Source: Cytospora piceicola
Taxonomy: Eukaryota; Ascomycota; Sordariomycetes; Diaporthales; Cytosporaceae
NCBI GenBank assembly: GCA_023375675.1
Contig: JALQBC010000025.1
Span: forward strand, 248,001-312,000
Reading direction: 5' to 3'
DNA: 64,000 nucleotides
Under the pieces are notes generated by a model, which saw only the letters and a program-made list of their open reading frames with translations, was not told the DNA's origin and ran no database searches. Made by a program: the position numbers and the translations under genes. Shown in pieces: positions 9,985-22,783 of the stretch. Each line of letters opens with the position of its first letter. Position 1 is the stretch's first letter.

Positions 9985-10175
9985 GGAAGGTCGAAGGAGG
10001 GAAGTATGGGAGGTTGGTTGATTGAAGGGATGAAAGGTCTGAGTGTTGAAGGTTGGAGGGTTGAAGGTTGGAGAGTTGGAAGGTTGGAGGGTTGGAGGGT
10101 TGGAAGGTTGGAAGGGAGGTTGGAGGTTGGAAAGATATGAAGGATAGCAGGTTGGAAGGGAGATTGGAAGGTTTA
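9985..10175. repeat. GGTTGGA-type minisatellite
   Basis: Imperfect direct repeats of 8-9 bases built on GGTTGGAGG/GGTTGGAAGG run through this stretch upstream of the exonuclease-like gene. Confidence 0.85.
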
Positions 10176-10188
10176 GAAGGAAAGTAAA

Positions 10189-10246
10189 ATGGGAAGATGC
10201 GAGATGGGAAGATGCGAGATGGGAAGATGCGAGATGGAGGATGCCA
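10189..10246. repeat. 15-bp tandem repeat
   Basis: ATGGGAAGATGCGAG is repeated three times in direct tandem followed by diverged partial copies. Confidence 0.9.
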
Positions 10247-10516
10247 GATGGGGAGATGGGTGATGGAAAATACCTATTAGAAGCTCTCCCAGGACCTTTC
10301 AGGGCCAGGTGACAAAGATGTTGAGGAGTGACACCTGGTGGGTTGACGGAAGGTTGAAGGAGGAGGATCGGGCGCCGCCACACCAAGCGGCTGGCGGGCG
10401 CGAGGTGGAAACCAAAACGGTTGAATATTATTGATTGATGGCTGCTGTGATCTTTGATGAAGAAAGATCGTGATGATGAATGGGTGGTGAGAAGTTGAGA
10501 CTGGTGGTGGAAGAAG

Positions 10517-10546
10517 TTTGATGGTGATGGTGATGGTGATGGTGTG
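10517..10546. repeat. GATGGT microsatellite
   Basis: Four to five tandem GATGGT units occur here. Confidence 0.85.
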
Positions 10547-11587
10547 ATGTGGATGTTGGCAGGTTTGGGCGGGAGATTTCGTGGGTTTATATACTTGGAG
10601 ATGTGTGCACTTTCCGCGCAAACGTGCCGATTTACTCCCAGGCAACCAGGCGTAAGCTCCGTGCGCGAAGGTACACACCGGAGAGTGCGTTATTCCGTCA
10701 GCGACGTGGCCGGAGGGGGTGACGGCAGTGGAAGCTTGACCCCCTCCCCCAGGGCTACCCCCTTTCGCCAGTGCGGTGGATGAGCTTCGCCTGCCTTCCT
10801 CCTAGAGAAGCTATGTTCGTAGGATAGAAGACACTGCCAGGAATCGGCCAGCTTACTACTTGGAAGTCTTCAGCCTTCAATATCACCAGCCTCGTCCCCA
10901 GAACCTCCACTGCATATATCTTCCTTATCGTGACACTCCTCCAGACCAGTGTCCGTGGCACCGTTTCTAGTCACTTGCGAGGACAAGCTCTCAGAGCGCA
11001 GCCACTCGCAGAGGTGTACCTTAGCTACTAAATCAAATATGCCTCCTCGTTTCTGTTTCCCGTGACCAACTGTTTCATGTCCCATTACTCTGTGTCATCT
11101 TCTCCATGCCTTCGGCGGCTGTCTTGGAATACCTCTCTGACGATAGCTCTGACGCGGCTTTCCCCAGCGGATCAAGACAGGTACAAGCAGCTGATCACTG
11201 GAAGACCTACGCCAGCGAACAATTGAGAGGAACCACACTACATTTGGATCACCTGCTTGAGAGAACACGATGTACACTTCACCGAGACGCTCGAGGGTTG
11301 TAGCATTGTAACAAGATGCCTTGATATATAACACGCTCTATCAGATGTGGTGACTCCAGTCCCAGTGGGTCCAAACGTTTGAACAAGACCCAACGTCTTT
11401 GCAACGCCCTATTCTTTCTCCTCTTACGCCGAAGATGGACCATTATGGAAAGTGTGCGTGTCTAATACTCCAACAAAAATGCAATGCATATGCGCGTTGT
11501 GCGATTGGAACATGTCGAAGATGCGCCTATCTTTCCACAGAAGATCGTCCATGACCGTCTCAAACAAAATGGACGACGCGTCACATC

Positions 11588-13105
11588 TTACGCCTTCCCC
11601 GTGACAATAAACTGACCCGTCTCGGTCCTGACCCTCCACCCCGCCCTCTTCAACGCAGCGCCGACGTCCTGTCTCATGCGCGACACGCCCTTGGAGCTGT
11701 GGATCCCCAGGCCCGTGACGACGGTGAAGCCCTCGGCCCTGGCCTTCCTCGCCCTGTCCTCGCCCAGGCCGCTCCACCACTCCTGTGTCCTCTCCAGGGC
11801 GATGCGCACCCCGTCCGCGACGGGGACGCCGTGCAGGTCTACGAGGGTGGGCGAGGACTGCTCGTGGACGAGGGCCTCGTAGGTCTCGCTCTGGACGGCC
11901 TTGGACCGCTCGAGCTGCTCCCGCGCGCGCTCGGACAGGACGCCGGCGACAGGCCGGAAGAGGGCGTCCGACTTGCCGCGGCGGAAGGCCTGGCTGGCGG
12001 CGGCGAAGGACTGCGCGGTCGAGTCGCGGGCGGCCACGGCGTCGAGGGCGAGTTCGCTGTATGTTTTGCGCTGCTTCGGCTGGACGGTTTCCCACTGGGT
12101 AGTGCGCTTGTTGACGGGGGATTCGGTCGCTGGCGACGTGGATACGTAGGTACTTGACGACTGCATGGATCGTGGGATGGAGCTTGTAGGGGAGAAGGGA
12201 CTGAGTGCGGTCGAAGCCGGCGACACGGGACTGCTCGCAGCCCTCTCCTCAGCCTCCAAATCGAGAGGCTTGAGGCGGTACCCGATGTCGATTTTGGCTT
12301 TGCCAGGTTTCTCCTTGGGAGTGTCGGCGCTGGAGCGACCTGTGTGGAATTAGCCAATGGTCTCACTCGGGTCTCAAGAGATGAAAGCGACAAAGAGAGG
12401 CGAGCCCTGGGGAAACGAAGAGGAAAGCAAGCCAAGCCCAAGTGAGCGGTAAGGGGGAGGTATGTTCTAACCTTTCTTGTGACCCACGTAGTCGTCTTCA
12501 CGGAACGCTCCCTCAATTCCTTTCGGCCGGAGCCCATTCTCCTCGAGGTACTGGGTGCTGAGTAGCTCCTCGCAGGCCTTGGTGAAGTCTCCAGCAGCCT
12601 TCTTCAGGGTGAATCGGAGGTCAAGCTCCCTGAGAAGCGGAAACATGGCCTTCAGTTCGGCAACCTTGCCGTCTTCGTCCAGCGTGGAGACGTTGACATC
12701 GTCTGGCACCTCTAACGATTCGAACCGCTCGGATAGTATATCGCTGTAGTCGGTCTGCTCCGAGAAGTCTGTGAATAGCTTGGAGCCAGATGCAGAGTTG
12801 GAGGAGTCGGCCTGGCCATCTAGTCCAACAGGATTGAAGCCAAATGTATCCTCTGCGACTGCATCCTTGGAGAGAGCCTCGAGAATGCCTCGAGCCTCAT
12901 CAAACTGGTGTGCCAAGTCATAGTCGCCAACAATGGCTATGATGACTGTCTCATCGAGTACGGAGCGGAACTCATCCTGGCAATATGTCAGAGTCAAGGC
13001 TCAGAGGACCAGGGAACTTGCTCGAGGCAGGACAGTACGATCTTACAAACTTACAGTGAGTTTATCCAGCAGTAGGCCCGTTTCATCGGTTCCCTGGTCC
13101 CCCAT
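11588..13105 (-). CDS. CUE and Smr domain protein, Cue2-like
   Basis: Three exons, 13105-13055, 12976-12472 and 12339-11588, join in frame to 435 residues. The N-terminus (DKLTDEFRSVLDETVIIAIV) and a second segment (AELKAMFPLLRELDL...CEELLS) look like two CUE-type ubiquitin-binding helices, the second with the MFP signature. A Ser/Pro-rich linker follows, then a helical region rich in Arg/Glu as in DUF1771 (LSERAREQLERSKAVQSE), and a C-terminal Smr domain with TLVDLHGVPVADGV and the loop TGLGIHSSKG. Yeast Cue2 combines CUE domains with an Smr nuclease that cleaves mRNA at collided ribosomes; a similar role is inferred. Intron 1 has donor GTAAGT; intron 2 has donor GTTAGA and acceptor CACAG. 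Confidence 0.8.
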
Positions 13106-14837
13106 CCTCCCCCAGAGTTCTGTTCAAGGTCAAAATAACGTGAGGAATTAAGTATGATATAGACAGTCCACGGGTGAGTTAAACAGCTAACTACAAAGTG
13201 CAATTCATCTACAAGTGCTGACGGGGAGGTGTATCTGATGATAGTGTGCCGCCTGAACATTGATCATCATTGTCTTTGTCGTTTTGTCTCAAACGTGTTT
13301 CGGTGATGATCTCTAGCTGTGGCTGACATGCTCAAACTCATCTCAACTCGTGCACGTCAGTTGAGTTGTTGTCGGCTGCTAGACTGTGCACGGGCCACTC
13401 GATTAAGCCGCCAACACCAATCTGTCCTCATAAGGCTTAGCGCAGAATGTTCTAGTGCGGGGCATCCCGAGCATACGCAGGTACTTAAGTACTTAAGTAG
13501 GCTAGGTTCGTCTACTGTGTACTGTGTACTATGTACCTATGTACCTAGGTATATACCGCTTGTCTGCTGATGTCGGGAAAACCCTTGTGACGAGACAATA
13601 GTCCCTTGTGGCTTCGACGTTATGAAACTGCCTCCCCGTTGCACTTCCGTTAAAATGATATCACATGGCTTTAAGATCCAAGTGTTGGAAACCGTTCCGT
13701 ACTTGCAAGTTACGTTGGAGTCACCGACGATATGGGCTGCTAATCAAGATGCCTTGTAGCCTTTTACCCCTTTCGTCGCCCACGCGATGCAGTGGATATG
13801 TATGGCCATCAAGTGCTGAATACCATTCGAGGATCCAATTATCTGGGTTGTGAACCATACTCTACAACCACATCTAGCAGGGTGACTAGCTCGAAGCTGC
13901 CGGGAATTTCCAGGCCACATCGCGTGTTTTATCATGGTTTAAGGCCTTCAACCGGACAACACCAACGTCGGTTGATGTCGACTACAACCCACTAGCCTGA
14001 CAGCCTGACCGACCTGAGATCCACCCGAGGCCGCGGGCGTACGATGTGGCATAGGAAGGCCGATGTACGGGGCCCCGCGGACTTTTTATGCGTCAGTAAG
14101 TGAAGCGGGTGATCTGCAGTCGACACCTCCCGGAAAACCCGGTCCGTCCATAGCTACTGGTATCTATATGTAGTCTATGTATGTAGTAGATATATGTTAT
14201 CCGGGCCTGATTTTTCAAGTTTAATATATGGGACCCTTGTGAGACATATGATTGGTTTATTTTCTATATATACATATATAAGAGACTTGTCACAGGCCTG
14301 CCAAGTTGCAGAAGCCACAGCAAAGGTGTCATTCTTTATCTACTTAAGTACATACTGCAGAGACCTGGCGCCATCATATCGGAGCTGAACAGCCCTGTCA
14401 CTATCTTTGCAACAAGTGGAGCTGTACTTTAGTCTGTCAGAAATACCTCCGGGGTTCGTTTGCTACTTTCTCGGACCTGCAGCAGCCATCTCGGCATATT
14501 ACCTGGACAGTCTCATGAACGCCATTCCCGCCTTGATCCCGCCTCTGTCTCAAAAAAACACCTAGCTAACAAAAACGGCCCTCGATTCGCCAGTGACCTA
14601 CCTCTTCGATATTCGTTGATTTAACTTAATTCTCATGGGCAGCACCTGAAGGCTGGCATAAAGCTTACTCTGTCATAGCCGTTAAGAACCTTGGATTTCT
14701 CCTATCAGCATTCAACTGCTTCAGCATCCACATTACACCGCCTGCCCTTGCTCAGGCTACTCACTCGCGTGTGTGGAGATCACCACGGCTTAAGTATAAG
14801 GATACCCAGCTGGCAACCTAGCTTATTACCGGAAACA
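13106..14837. other. Divergent intergenic region
   Basis: This region separates the minus-strand Smr gene from the plus-strand amidase gene and must hold both promoters. It has a cluster of GTACTTAAGTA and TACCTAGGTA palindromes at 13480-13555 and an AT-rich patch at 14160-14290. No gene is supportable. Confidence 0.45.
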
Positions 14838-16955
14838 ATGGCGACCGACATCAAGCACTCATTCTGGGGCTACCCACAACCGGTCAAGGGGTGAGTGAGA
14901 TATCATCTGGTGGGAAACCAGACTTCTAACATAGCGAGCCCACCACCCCATCTATCACCCGATCGATAAAGAACCCCCAAACTAACATATCTACCAGGCC
15001 AAAGAATGAGTACAAACCTGAGCGCAAGTCGAATCCTGCTATGCGAGGATGGACCCTGATTCCAGCAGTATATTTGTTGGAGCAAATCCGGCCGCTCCGG
15101 GAGATGATATGGGCGAATGCTGGGTTCGCTTCACTCCGGACGATTCGACATGATATCGAGGACTACGAGCCGCTTCACGACCCCACCGTCGTCCCTGTGG
15201 ATCACAGTCTTCTGTTTTCGGGCAACGGCAACGGTAACAGTCATGGTCCTGCCAACGGGGACGGCAATGGAGTTGCAGGTCCAGTGCCAGCTTCAACACC
15301 CTCCTCTCATGCTATCTCCCTTACCGGCTATTACTCTGCATCGACCTACCGCAACCTCTACCTCAGTGGCGAGCTCACACCCACAGACGTCGCAAAGGCG
15401 ATATTACCCTTGATCAGGCGGGACATCGAGCCCAAGGGATCTCACTACCTCTTGTTCTTCGATTCCAAGGCCGAGATCGTCCTCAAGTCTGCCGAGGAGT
15501 CAACCCGGCGCTACCGTGAGAACCGCTCCCTTGGCCCTCTCGATGGCGTTCCCTGCGCCGTCAAGGATGAGTACGATATGGACGGATACAAGTGCACCCT
15601 CGGCTCAGTAAACGACTACACAGCCCCACCCAGCGAAGAAGACGGCAGCATAACCTCATGGTGCGTCAAGAAGGTCCAAGAGGCCGGCGCTATCATCGTC
15701 GGCAAGACGAGCATGGTCGAGTTCGGCCTCGACACGCCAGGAAACAACCCCAACTACGGCACCCCAAGGAACCCCTTCAACGACGACTACTACACGGGCG
15801 GTTCTTCTTCTGGAACAGGTGCGGCCGTTGGCGTGGGGCTGATCCCCATCGGCCTGGGCAGCGACGGTGGCGGTAGCATCCGCATCCCGTCAAGCTTCTG
15901 CAACATCTTCGGGCTCAAGCCCACGCACTCGCGCGTCTCCTTCTGGCCCAGCGCGAACCACTCCAGCACGTGCGCGGTCCTGGGGCCCATGGCCGCGGAC
16001 ATGGAGTCCCTCGCCACGCTGTTCGGGGTCATGGCCGAGCCGCACCCCGCGTCGCCGTTCGCCTTCCCCGGCGTGCCGAGGGTCCCGCCCGCCGCGAGGC
16101 TGCTCGGGCAGACGGCGGGCCGGCCCAGGGTCCTGGGCGTCTGCAGGGCCTGGTTCGAGGACTGCGCGCCCGCGGTCAGGGACCTGTGCCAGGGCGTGGT
16201 CGACACGATGGAGGCCAAGTACGGGTACGAGGTCGTCGACATCGAGATCCCCTTCCTCACCGAGGGCCAGTTTGCTCACGCCCTGACGGTGCTGACTGAT
16301 GCGGCTACGTTGTTGCCCAAGTATGACAACCTCACTTGGGCGAACCGGTAAGGCTTCTCCACCAAACAGACGAACCGACTAGATTGTGGCAGTTATCGAT
16401 CCAGCACATGCTAACCAAACCTCCCCGCAAAACAGCATTCTCCTAGCACTGGGCCGCACAAACCCGGCAACGGACTACCTCCTCGCGCAGAAGCTCCGCC
16501 GCTGCCTGGGCATGCACCTCTCGCACCTCTGGAAGCTCCACCCGGGCATGCTGATCGTCACGCCGACCACGGCCTGTGCCGGGTGGCGCATCAAGGACAA
16601 GGGCGGCGAGCTCGCGAGGGGCATCTCGGACGGCGACAAGACCCTCGAGACGATGCGGTACGTGTGGATGGGCAACTTCCTCGGGCTGCCGAGCATCACC
16701 GTGCCCGCCGGGTATGCGAGCCCCGACCTGGCCGGGGAGGGGGCCACGGTCGCGGGGAAGGGGACTGCGGGGAAGATCCCCGTCGGGTTCATGGCGACGG
16801 GGGAGTGGGCTAGCGAGGAGAGCTTGATCGAGTTTGGTGTTGAGGCGGAGCGGGCGGGGGCGGAGTGGAGGGAGAGGCCCGAGGGGTGGGTTGATGTTGT
16901 CGGTCTGGCGAGGTTGGAGAGGGCGCGGGAAACGAGAGAGCAAGTGACAGTTTGA
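14838..16955 (+). CDS. Amidase signature family hydrolase
   Basis: Three exons, 14838-14890, 14998-16347 and 16436-16955, join in frame to 640 residues. The amidase signature is complete: the catalytic Lys sits in PCAVKDEYD, and the Gly/Ser-rich block GGSSSGTGAAVGVGLIP is followed by GSDGGGSIRIPSSFCNIFGL with the cis-Ser and nucleophile Ser, then LKPTHSRVS. These enzymes hydrolyse amide bonds; the substrate cannot be told from sequence. A His/Asn/Gly-rich insert lies around residues 105-130. There is no signal peptide, so it is probably cytosolic. The start exon encodes MATDIKHSFWGYPQP and ends at a GTGAGT donor. It converges on the GH78-like gene with 258 bp between stop codons. Confidence 0.85.
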
Positions 16956-17213
16956 GATGGAGTGTTCATTTTCTGTCAAGGCATAGTTACTTGTATGTTA
17001 TCTGTGTATACCCACGGTTTAGACAAGACGGGGGTGTGGAATTCGGAGCAGCGAGCGAGCGGTATATATTTTGGGCACAGAGCGACATACATAGACCGCA
17101 GCCCTTTTTCTAGGACTAGACAGAATACAAAATGCGAAGCAATTGTATACAACTGAAGTTTATTTCCCGTTTCCTATACGAAGATGCCGAACTTAGTTGC
17201 ACCAGGTAGGTTC

Positions 17214-19304
17214 TCAGCTGACCGCTATTGAATGCTCACCCCCCTTTACGCCCTCAACAACCACCGTATCAAACACAACACCAATCCTCCTATACCATCG
17301 CGCCTCGACCTTATTCCCATTCACAATAACATTCGGCACACTTCCTTGCTCCACGACAGGGAGCACCAAAGTCCCCACCGTCCCCTCGGGCGTCTTTAAA
17401 CTCGCCTTATACCCACCGCCACCGCCCTTCCCCGTCGACCACCCAGCCTGGAACTTCCCCAGACTCGTGGTAAACCCCCCCTCCGCAAACGCCAAGTCCC
17501 CAAACTGCGGCGCAAACCTCCACGTGCTCCCCACCCTCCCCGTGACGCTCAGCCCGAGCACAAACTCCGTCAGCGCGCTCGTCGGGCCGGAGCTCCACCC
17601 GTGCGCGTGCGAGACGTAGCTGAAGTCGTCGCCGTACCCCCTCGACCAGCGGTACCCAAACGTCCCGTTGGTGAGGTACCCCTCGACGGCGGTGCTCTCG
17701 GTCCCGTTGGGGTTGCCCAGGTACCAGCCCCAGCTCGTGCGCACGAGGTCGAGGGCGCGGCGCGTGCGGCCCGCCGCGAGGTGCGCCTGCACCTCGAAGG
17801 ACGAGACGAAGGGGCTGACATTGCCGGGCAGCTCGGGCGCCTCGGCGCCGAGGGGCGTCCAGTTGTCCGTCAGGCGGGCCGAGATGGACTGCGCCGCGGG
17901 CGAGTCCGCGGCCACCACGCCGAAGAGGACCGACATGCTGTTGGCGTCCTGCGGGTGCAGGGTCGTCGCCGTGGCGTTGTCCCGGAAGGCGCCGTACGCT
18001 GCGTCGTAGCAGTGCGCCAGGGTGGCGTTCTGGAGGCTCGCGGCGCGCTGGGTCCATAACGCAGAGAGGTCCGTGGCGGCGGCGGCGGCGGCGGTGTTGT
18101 TGTTGTTGGTGTCATCGCCGTGCCAGATCGCCAGTTCGGCGCCGGTCGTGAGCGTCCGGTAGAGGATCATCTGCGCCTCGGACATGTTGAAGCCCGTCTG
18201 CCAGCGGGCCCAGTCGCGCGTGCCCGTCACGTTGAGGAGGCCCGAGGAGGGCTGGACCTTGGCGTAGATGTGGTCCATGGCGGCGAGGTAGCCGGCCCAG
18301 TTCCGCGCGAGGAAGGCCGTGTCGTTGGTGTACAGGAGGTAGTTGTACGTCCCGATCATGGACCACATGTGGTACGTGTCGCTGCCCTGCTGCAGGAGCG
18401 GCGGGCCGGCCTCGGGGAAGGACCCGTCGGCGTTCTGGTTGTCGTACATGGCCTGCAGGGCGTTCCTGACGCTGTCGAGGTCGCCCACGCTGACGAACGT
18501 CGAGGGCACGGCGACGCCCATGTCGCCGGGCCACACCGCGCGGTCTCGCTTCGCCCCGTCGACGATGATGGTGTCGCCGGGCCCGAGGGTGCCGTTGTTG
18601 GCCCAGCCGCTGTGGAGGAAGGGCACAGATCTCCCAGAGTTGACGGGCACGGCGTTTGTCTGTAGTGTGTACGCACCACTGTACCAGATAGAATTGAGGA
18701 GCGCGTCTGAGCTGTGGAAATAGCCCTGGTACGCACGGAGGTTCGACCAGGTAGGCTGGAAGCCGATCTCGAGCTCGATGGATGAGATGTCCACCGAGGC
18801 GGACTCGGAGACGAGGAACAGGGTCAGGTAACGGAAGCCGCCGCGCAGCTTCTCGTCGGGCATGGTATAGCTGACACTGCCCGGGCCGGTGAAGTTGGAG
18901 TATATGGCCCCATCTGGGCCGACAAACTTGCCGTTCGAGGAGTCGGACCACTCTCCTATCCAGTTCTTCGCTTCGGTGAAGGCGAGCCCTACCGCACCGC
19001 TGCTATTCCCTGACGCGCTGTACCCCAGGTGGACGATGCCGCCGACCTCCTTGCCGAAGTCGAAGACCAGCTGTGAGCCGTTGCCTGCGAGTTTGGCATG
19101 GCTACCCCAAGAGGAGATCTTTTCGCCCGTGCTGACCGAGAGGATGGACCTGGGCGCCACGGTCCGTGATTCAGGGGCAAAGATGTTCGCTTCCCATTTT
19201 CCCGGGAAGGCAGATTCGGTTATTGTGCTGCAGGTGGTATTCCGCCAGCACGATCCGCCGAGGACGGGCGCGGCGAGGAGGCCGAGAAGGACCATGGCCA
19301 TCAT
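17214..19304 (-). CDS. Secreted GH78-like alpha-L-rhamnosidase
   Basis: A single exon encodes 696 residues from the Met at 19304; an upstream in-frame Met at 19352 would add 16 residues. The later start gives a clean signal peptide (MMAMVLLGLLAAPVLGG) followed by a Cys pair, so it is preferred. The catalytic region has IIVDGAKRDRAVWPGDMG, matching the conserved acidic motif of GH78 six-hairpin enzymes, with Trp-rich segments (WSSGPTSALTEFVLG) typical of the alpha/alpha barrel and a C-terminal beta domain. It probably removes terminal rhamnose from plant polysaccharides or glycosides outside the cell. Many Asn-X-Thr/Ser sites fit secretion. Nine Asn/Ala codons form short trinucleotide runs near 18070-18110. 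Confidence 0.82.
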   Translation of the reverse strand: MMAMVLLGLLAAPVLGGSCWRNTTCSTITESAFPGKWEANIFAPESRTVAPRSILSVSTGEKISSWGSHAKLAGNGSQLVFDFGKEVGGIVHLGYSASGNSSGAVGLAFTEAKNWIGEWSDSSNGKFVGPDGAIYSNFTGPGSVSYTMPDEKLRGGFRYLTLFLVSESASVDISSIELEIGFQPTWSNLRAYQGYFHSSDALLNSIWYSGAYTLQTNAVPVNSGRSVPFLHSGWANNGTLGPGDTIIVDGAKRDRAVWPGDMGVAVPSTFVSVGDLDSVRNALQAMYDNQNADGSFPEAGPPLLQQGSDTYHMWSMIGTYNYLLYTNDTAFLARNWAGYLAAMDHIYAKVQPSSGLLNVTGTRDWARWQTGFNMSEAQMILYRTLTTGAELAIWHGDDTNNNNTAAAAAATDLSALWTQRAASLQNATLAHCYDAAYGAFRDNATATTLHPQDANSMSVLFGVVAADSPAAQSISARLTDNWTPLGAEAPELPGNVSPFVSSFEVQAHLAAGRTRRALDLVRTSWGWYLGNPNGTESTAVEGYLTNGTFGYRWSRGYGDDFSYVSHAHGWSSGPTSALTEFVLGLSVTGRVGSTWRFAPQFGDLAFAEGGFTTSLGKFQAGWSTGKGGGGGYKASLKTPEGTVGTLVLPVVEQGSVPNVIVNGNKVEARWYRRIGVVFDTVVVEGVKGGEHSIAVS

Positions 19305-22300
19305 CTCGACGGGGTGGGACGTCGTCCAGAGACGCTGTAAATAGCGTCTCAAATGGACTGTGAAATATTCTAGGTATAGCAGACGGCTTGGTGGAATCCA
19401 AGGTAGGATTGTTCCGGTCCGTTATATAAAGAAATACCGGTGTATCCTTATAGAGCACCCACGTGATACGTCCCGGGGGAACCTCCCCTTCCCATCACTG
19501 TGGCCTCCATTTCGAGGGGTATTGGAGGAGTGTTGATTTTATATAGAAAAACATCAGCCTCCAGCACTGTAACATCGGGGTCATTGCGGGAGCCATTGGC
19601 CAATGGGCGAGTATCCAACCCAATGAGAGGGAGTTACCCGTGTCGTTCGGTGCATTGTGCGGACCGAGGCGATGTTAATTATCCCGGAATTGACCTGGCC
19701 AGCAGATATGCAGGCGAGCAGACATCAAATCCATCAGTGATGGAAGTAGTTGGAAATGGAGACAGAGAATCCGGTGAGGATGAAGAGAGCCGTCGTTGCC
19801 CCCTATTTTCTCATGACATAATGCGGGGGTGGATCCAGTGAGGGCCTCGCTCCATTTATACCGAGGGGCGCCATGGGTAGATCGTCACACCGAGTGCAAC
19901 TTCGGAATCATAGCCGAGATGCCTGTGATCTTTATCCTGGTCTTGGTGCAAGCACTGAGTGCGGTCACTTGTGCCTCACGCAGAAACGGCGAGTGAGAGT
20001 TAGCCCTTCTTGTTCCTGGATGGCGTTCGACGGGACTCTTGAATATTCCCTCTAGAAGATTTTTTACTGCCTACTTACCTAGCCCGAGTAGGTATACACA
20101 GTACAAAGCTCTGCAACGTTTCTGAGTACCTTATCCATGTATGACTGACTATCATTCCACGTGGTGATCTATCCGGTGTATGTAAGGATGTGTGCTGTTG
20201 TCCTCTTGCTTAACTATGGTGTTGACCTAATTCGACTAGACATATGTAGAATTGATCCTGCCATGGCGTCTTGGATTCGCAATGGACCTGCTGATACTGA
20301 CCTGACCTGACCTGACCTGACTACTTCATACAAATTTTGAAGTAATGGTAGAGGGTTGGGATATGGTCTACACTGGGAGGAAGTCCTAGGTCGAGTCAGC
20401 AGTCATGACGAGCATTCATGCAAGCAAGCCATGGGTACATTCGCAGAGTCACAGGAACGATACGCCTCGCCTCATGCATGTGGTCTGCCCGTGGAGATGA
20501 CGACTCCAGCTCCCAGAGATGCTTCTTCCTCGGCTGTGTGTGCCTCAGTCTGGTTCGCCCTCCCTCCACTTGCATTTCAGCTCCCAGGGTATCCGTGATA
20601 TGTGTCCGTGATGTGTCTCCGAGTGGTCAGATGTTTTAGACAGGACAACCTTCAACCCCCCAAAAGGTATTGGTGGGTTTGGGGACAAGCCAAAAGGTGG
20701 TGGGAACCTACCACAAGGACGAAATCGAATCGCTCTGGACTTGCTGCTTAGGACCAATCGCTAAGTGCCCATAAAAATAATTTGGACCAGTACCAAATAG
20801 GTGGTGTGGATGTGTTTCGACCGCCGTCCACACGACAAAAGCAGAATCCTTCGCAGCGAAAGAATCATTGCCCCAGGACTTGTATGTCGACGCAGGCCGG
20901 CTACTTGGACGTGGTGAGATCTGACCACTAATTGATCTTCACACCCTCAACACTATGATTGTGAATATCACCAAGCGTGAGGGCGGTTGTCCTATAAAAG
21001 TGCGTCAAGTGTTTGGGCCGAGGAAAACCGACGGCGACGATGGTATGGCCATATGGCTGGCTGTATGGCTCGGTCATAAGTTTGGGAGTGTCTGATGTCT
21101 TGCTCTCTTCACGCCTCATGTAGTGGAAATGCTGTCTCTAGGACGCTCTTCGCCAGGTGTGCGTCGACACACTCTGTCCGTAAACTCGAGCATTGCCTCC
21201 GTCTCCCTCTTTAGCTTTGGCTTTGGCTTGACTCCTAGTGGAGAGAATGAATAACAGGCAGGACAATCAAGGACAGGCTCAGAACGGTCTCCTTCTCTCG
21301 ATTATCCGCATCTCCATCGCCCCAATGAAGTGACATGAAGGAAGTAGACGAGTACTGGGATGTCCCATACATACATAGCCTTCACGAAGCGTCATATGCT
21401 GTCGACACCTGCAGTCCTTCCAGGCCATAGACCCAAGTTAGTAGCAGTAATCTCTCGCAATTGGTGCTTGGATCCTAATGATGTCTAGCCGTACCTAGTG
21501 GCAGCGGGGTTAGGTTGCCAATTGTTGTGCCTAAGTAGGTAGTGCTAAGTGGTCTCGATATCGACTTTGACGCGTAGACAGGCATATCCATGCAACTCAT
21601 TACCACACCTGGGCAGGTATCTCGACAGCCGGAGAACGCCAGTCCCGGGACTGCACCCACCACCAACAAAGCAACAACAAGAACAACGTTGTCCAGCTCC
21701 GTTGTTTGATTTGGGTTCCTGTAATGGTGGTGTACACGTATATACCCACCTACTAAGGTAAAGTACCTAGGCATGGCAATGGCAGGCAGTGAAGTAAAGT
21801 ACGTACCGAAGGGCACTTAAAACGGGGGTGGGGGGGGTTTGGTTCATGGGTGCTCGGTTCAAGAGGGGAAGTCTTGAGAATCACACGTGATCCTCTTCAA
21901 AGCGCCGGATGCAACGTTCTAGGGGCCTCCATGAAGCTCCAGCGTGCTCCATCCTCCAACCTCCAGGGGTGCCCGGGGGGGGCGCGTCGGCGCCTATCCA
22001 GTCTGACAGCGTCAACATCCATCCCCCTTTGGCCCCCCCCCCCTTTGACAGAAAGCGGATGGAACAAGAACACGGCTTCCAGACCAAACGGAGCCAACTA
22101 AGGTGACCTTACTTCCTGCACGAGGCAACTTTGACAACAATCAAAGACAACGACAACGACAGACTACAACGACATCCGCAACAATAACGACAGCAACAGT
22201 GACTATTATTACACACGCCCATGAATGACCAACGATCTCTTTTTTCACTACTAGACTACTCGAAGCCACAATATCCGAACGCCGGGTCTCGTTTTTGACG

Positions 22301-22783
22301 TAACCGGCATTATCACTCATTTGTCACATACCAGAGCTACCACCAGCACGTCTGTTCGCGCAATTGCATCTCTTGCGTTCTGCTGTTCATAAAGGAAGAA
22401 ACATATCCACTCAGAATCCGCGGCCTTACGATAAACTGCCACTACTCGCTGTTACAGGTTACAGTACCAGGACCCCCCTAACGCCCGATGCGACGAGGCA
22501 AGCCGAGCGCCCGGACAGGTCACTACGGGCCCACTCAATTGTTCGTCTCCTGAATCGTATCGCTTCAGCCCATCCGAGACGAATTGCTGGGCACTGCCTC
22601 CTCGACACCTCTGACCGACACCGACTCCTTCCTCTTTGAGAAGTCGCCCAACTTGCCCATGATAGTTACGCGACAGACTTCCAGCCCATTTCGAGTCCAT
22701 CCGAGTACACCACGGGGACCAGTAGAAGGGGGGGATCTGCTGCCTTAGGAACGGGCCTGATCGAGGCTGCTCCTCGACCCCAG
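19305..22783. other. Long intergenic region
   Basis: About 3.4 kb separates the rhamnosidase start from the Zds1-type gene. It has a CCTGA tandem at 20299-20323, TACCTA-type motifs near 21490-21780, an 11-C run at 22033-22043 and a CAA/ACGACA-rich stretch at 22130-22210 that looks like a fungal 5' leader. Open frames are short and not protein-like. Confidence 0.45.

Larger units (their letters stand above)
9810..11587. other. Intergenic region with several minisatellites
   Basis: It contains a 12-G run at 9925-9936, a GGTTGGA-type array, a 15-bp array and a GATGGT array, listed separately. Downstream of about 10560 it is ordinary unique sequence with no supportable gene. A long minus-strand open frame at 9802-10386 is made of the translated repeats. 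Confidence 0.5.

Noticed and set aside
9802..10386. 194-codon minus-strand frame with NPPTFNP/ASSHL repeats
   Set aside because: The frame is simply the translated GGTTGGA and 15-bp minisatellites.
17407..18951. Long alternative frames inside the GH78-like gene
   Set aside because: They are GC-driven shadows; only the 17214-19304 frame has glycosidase motifs and a signal peptide.
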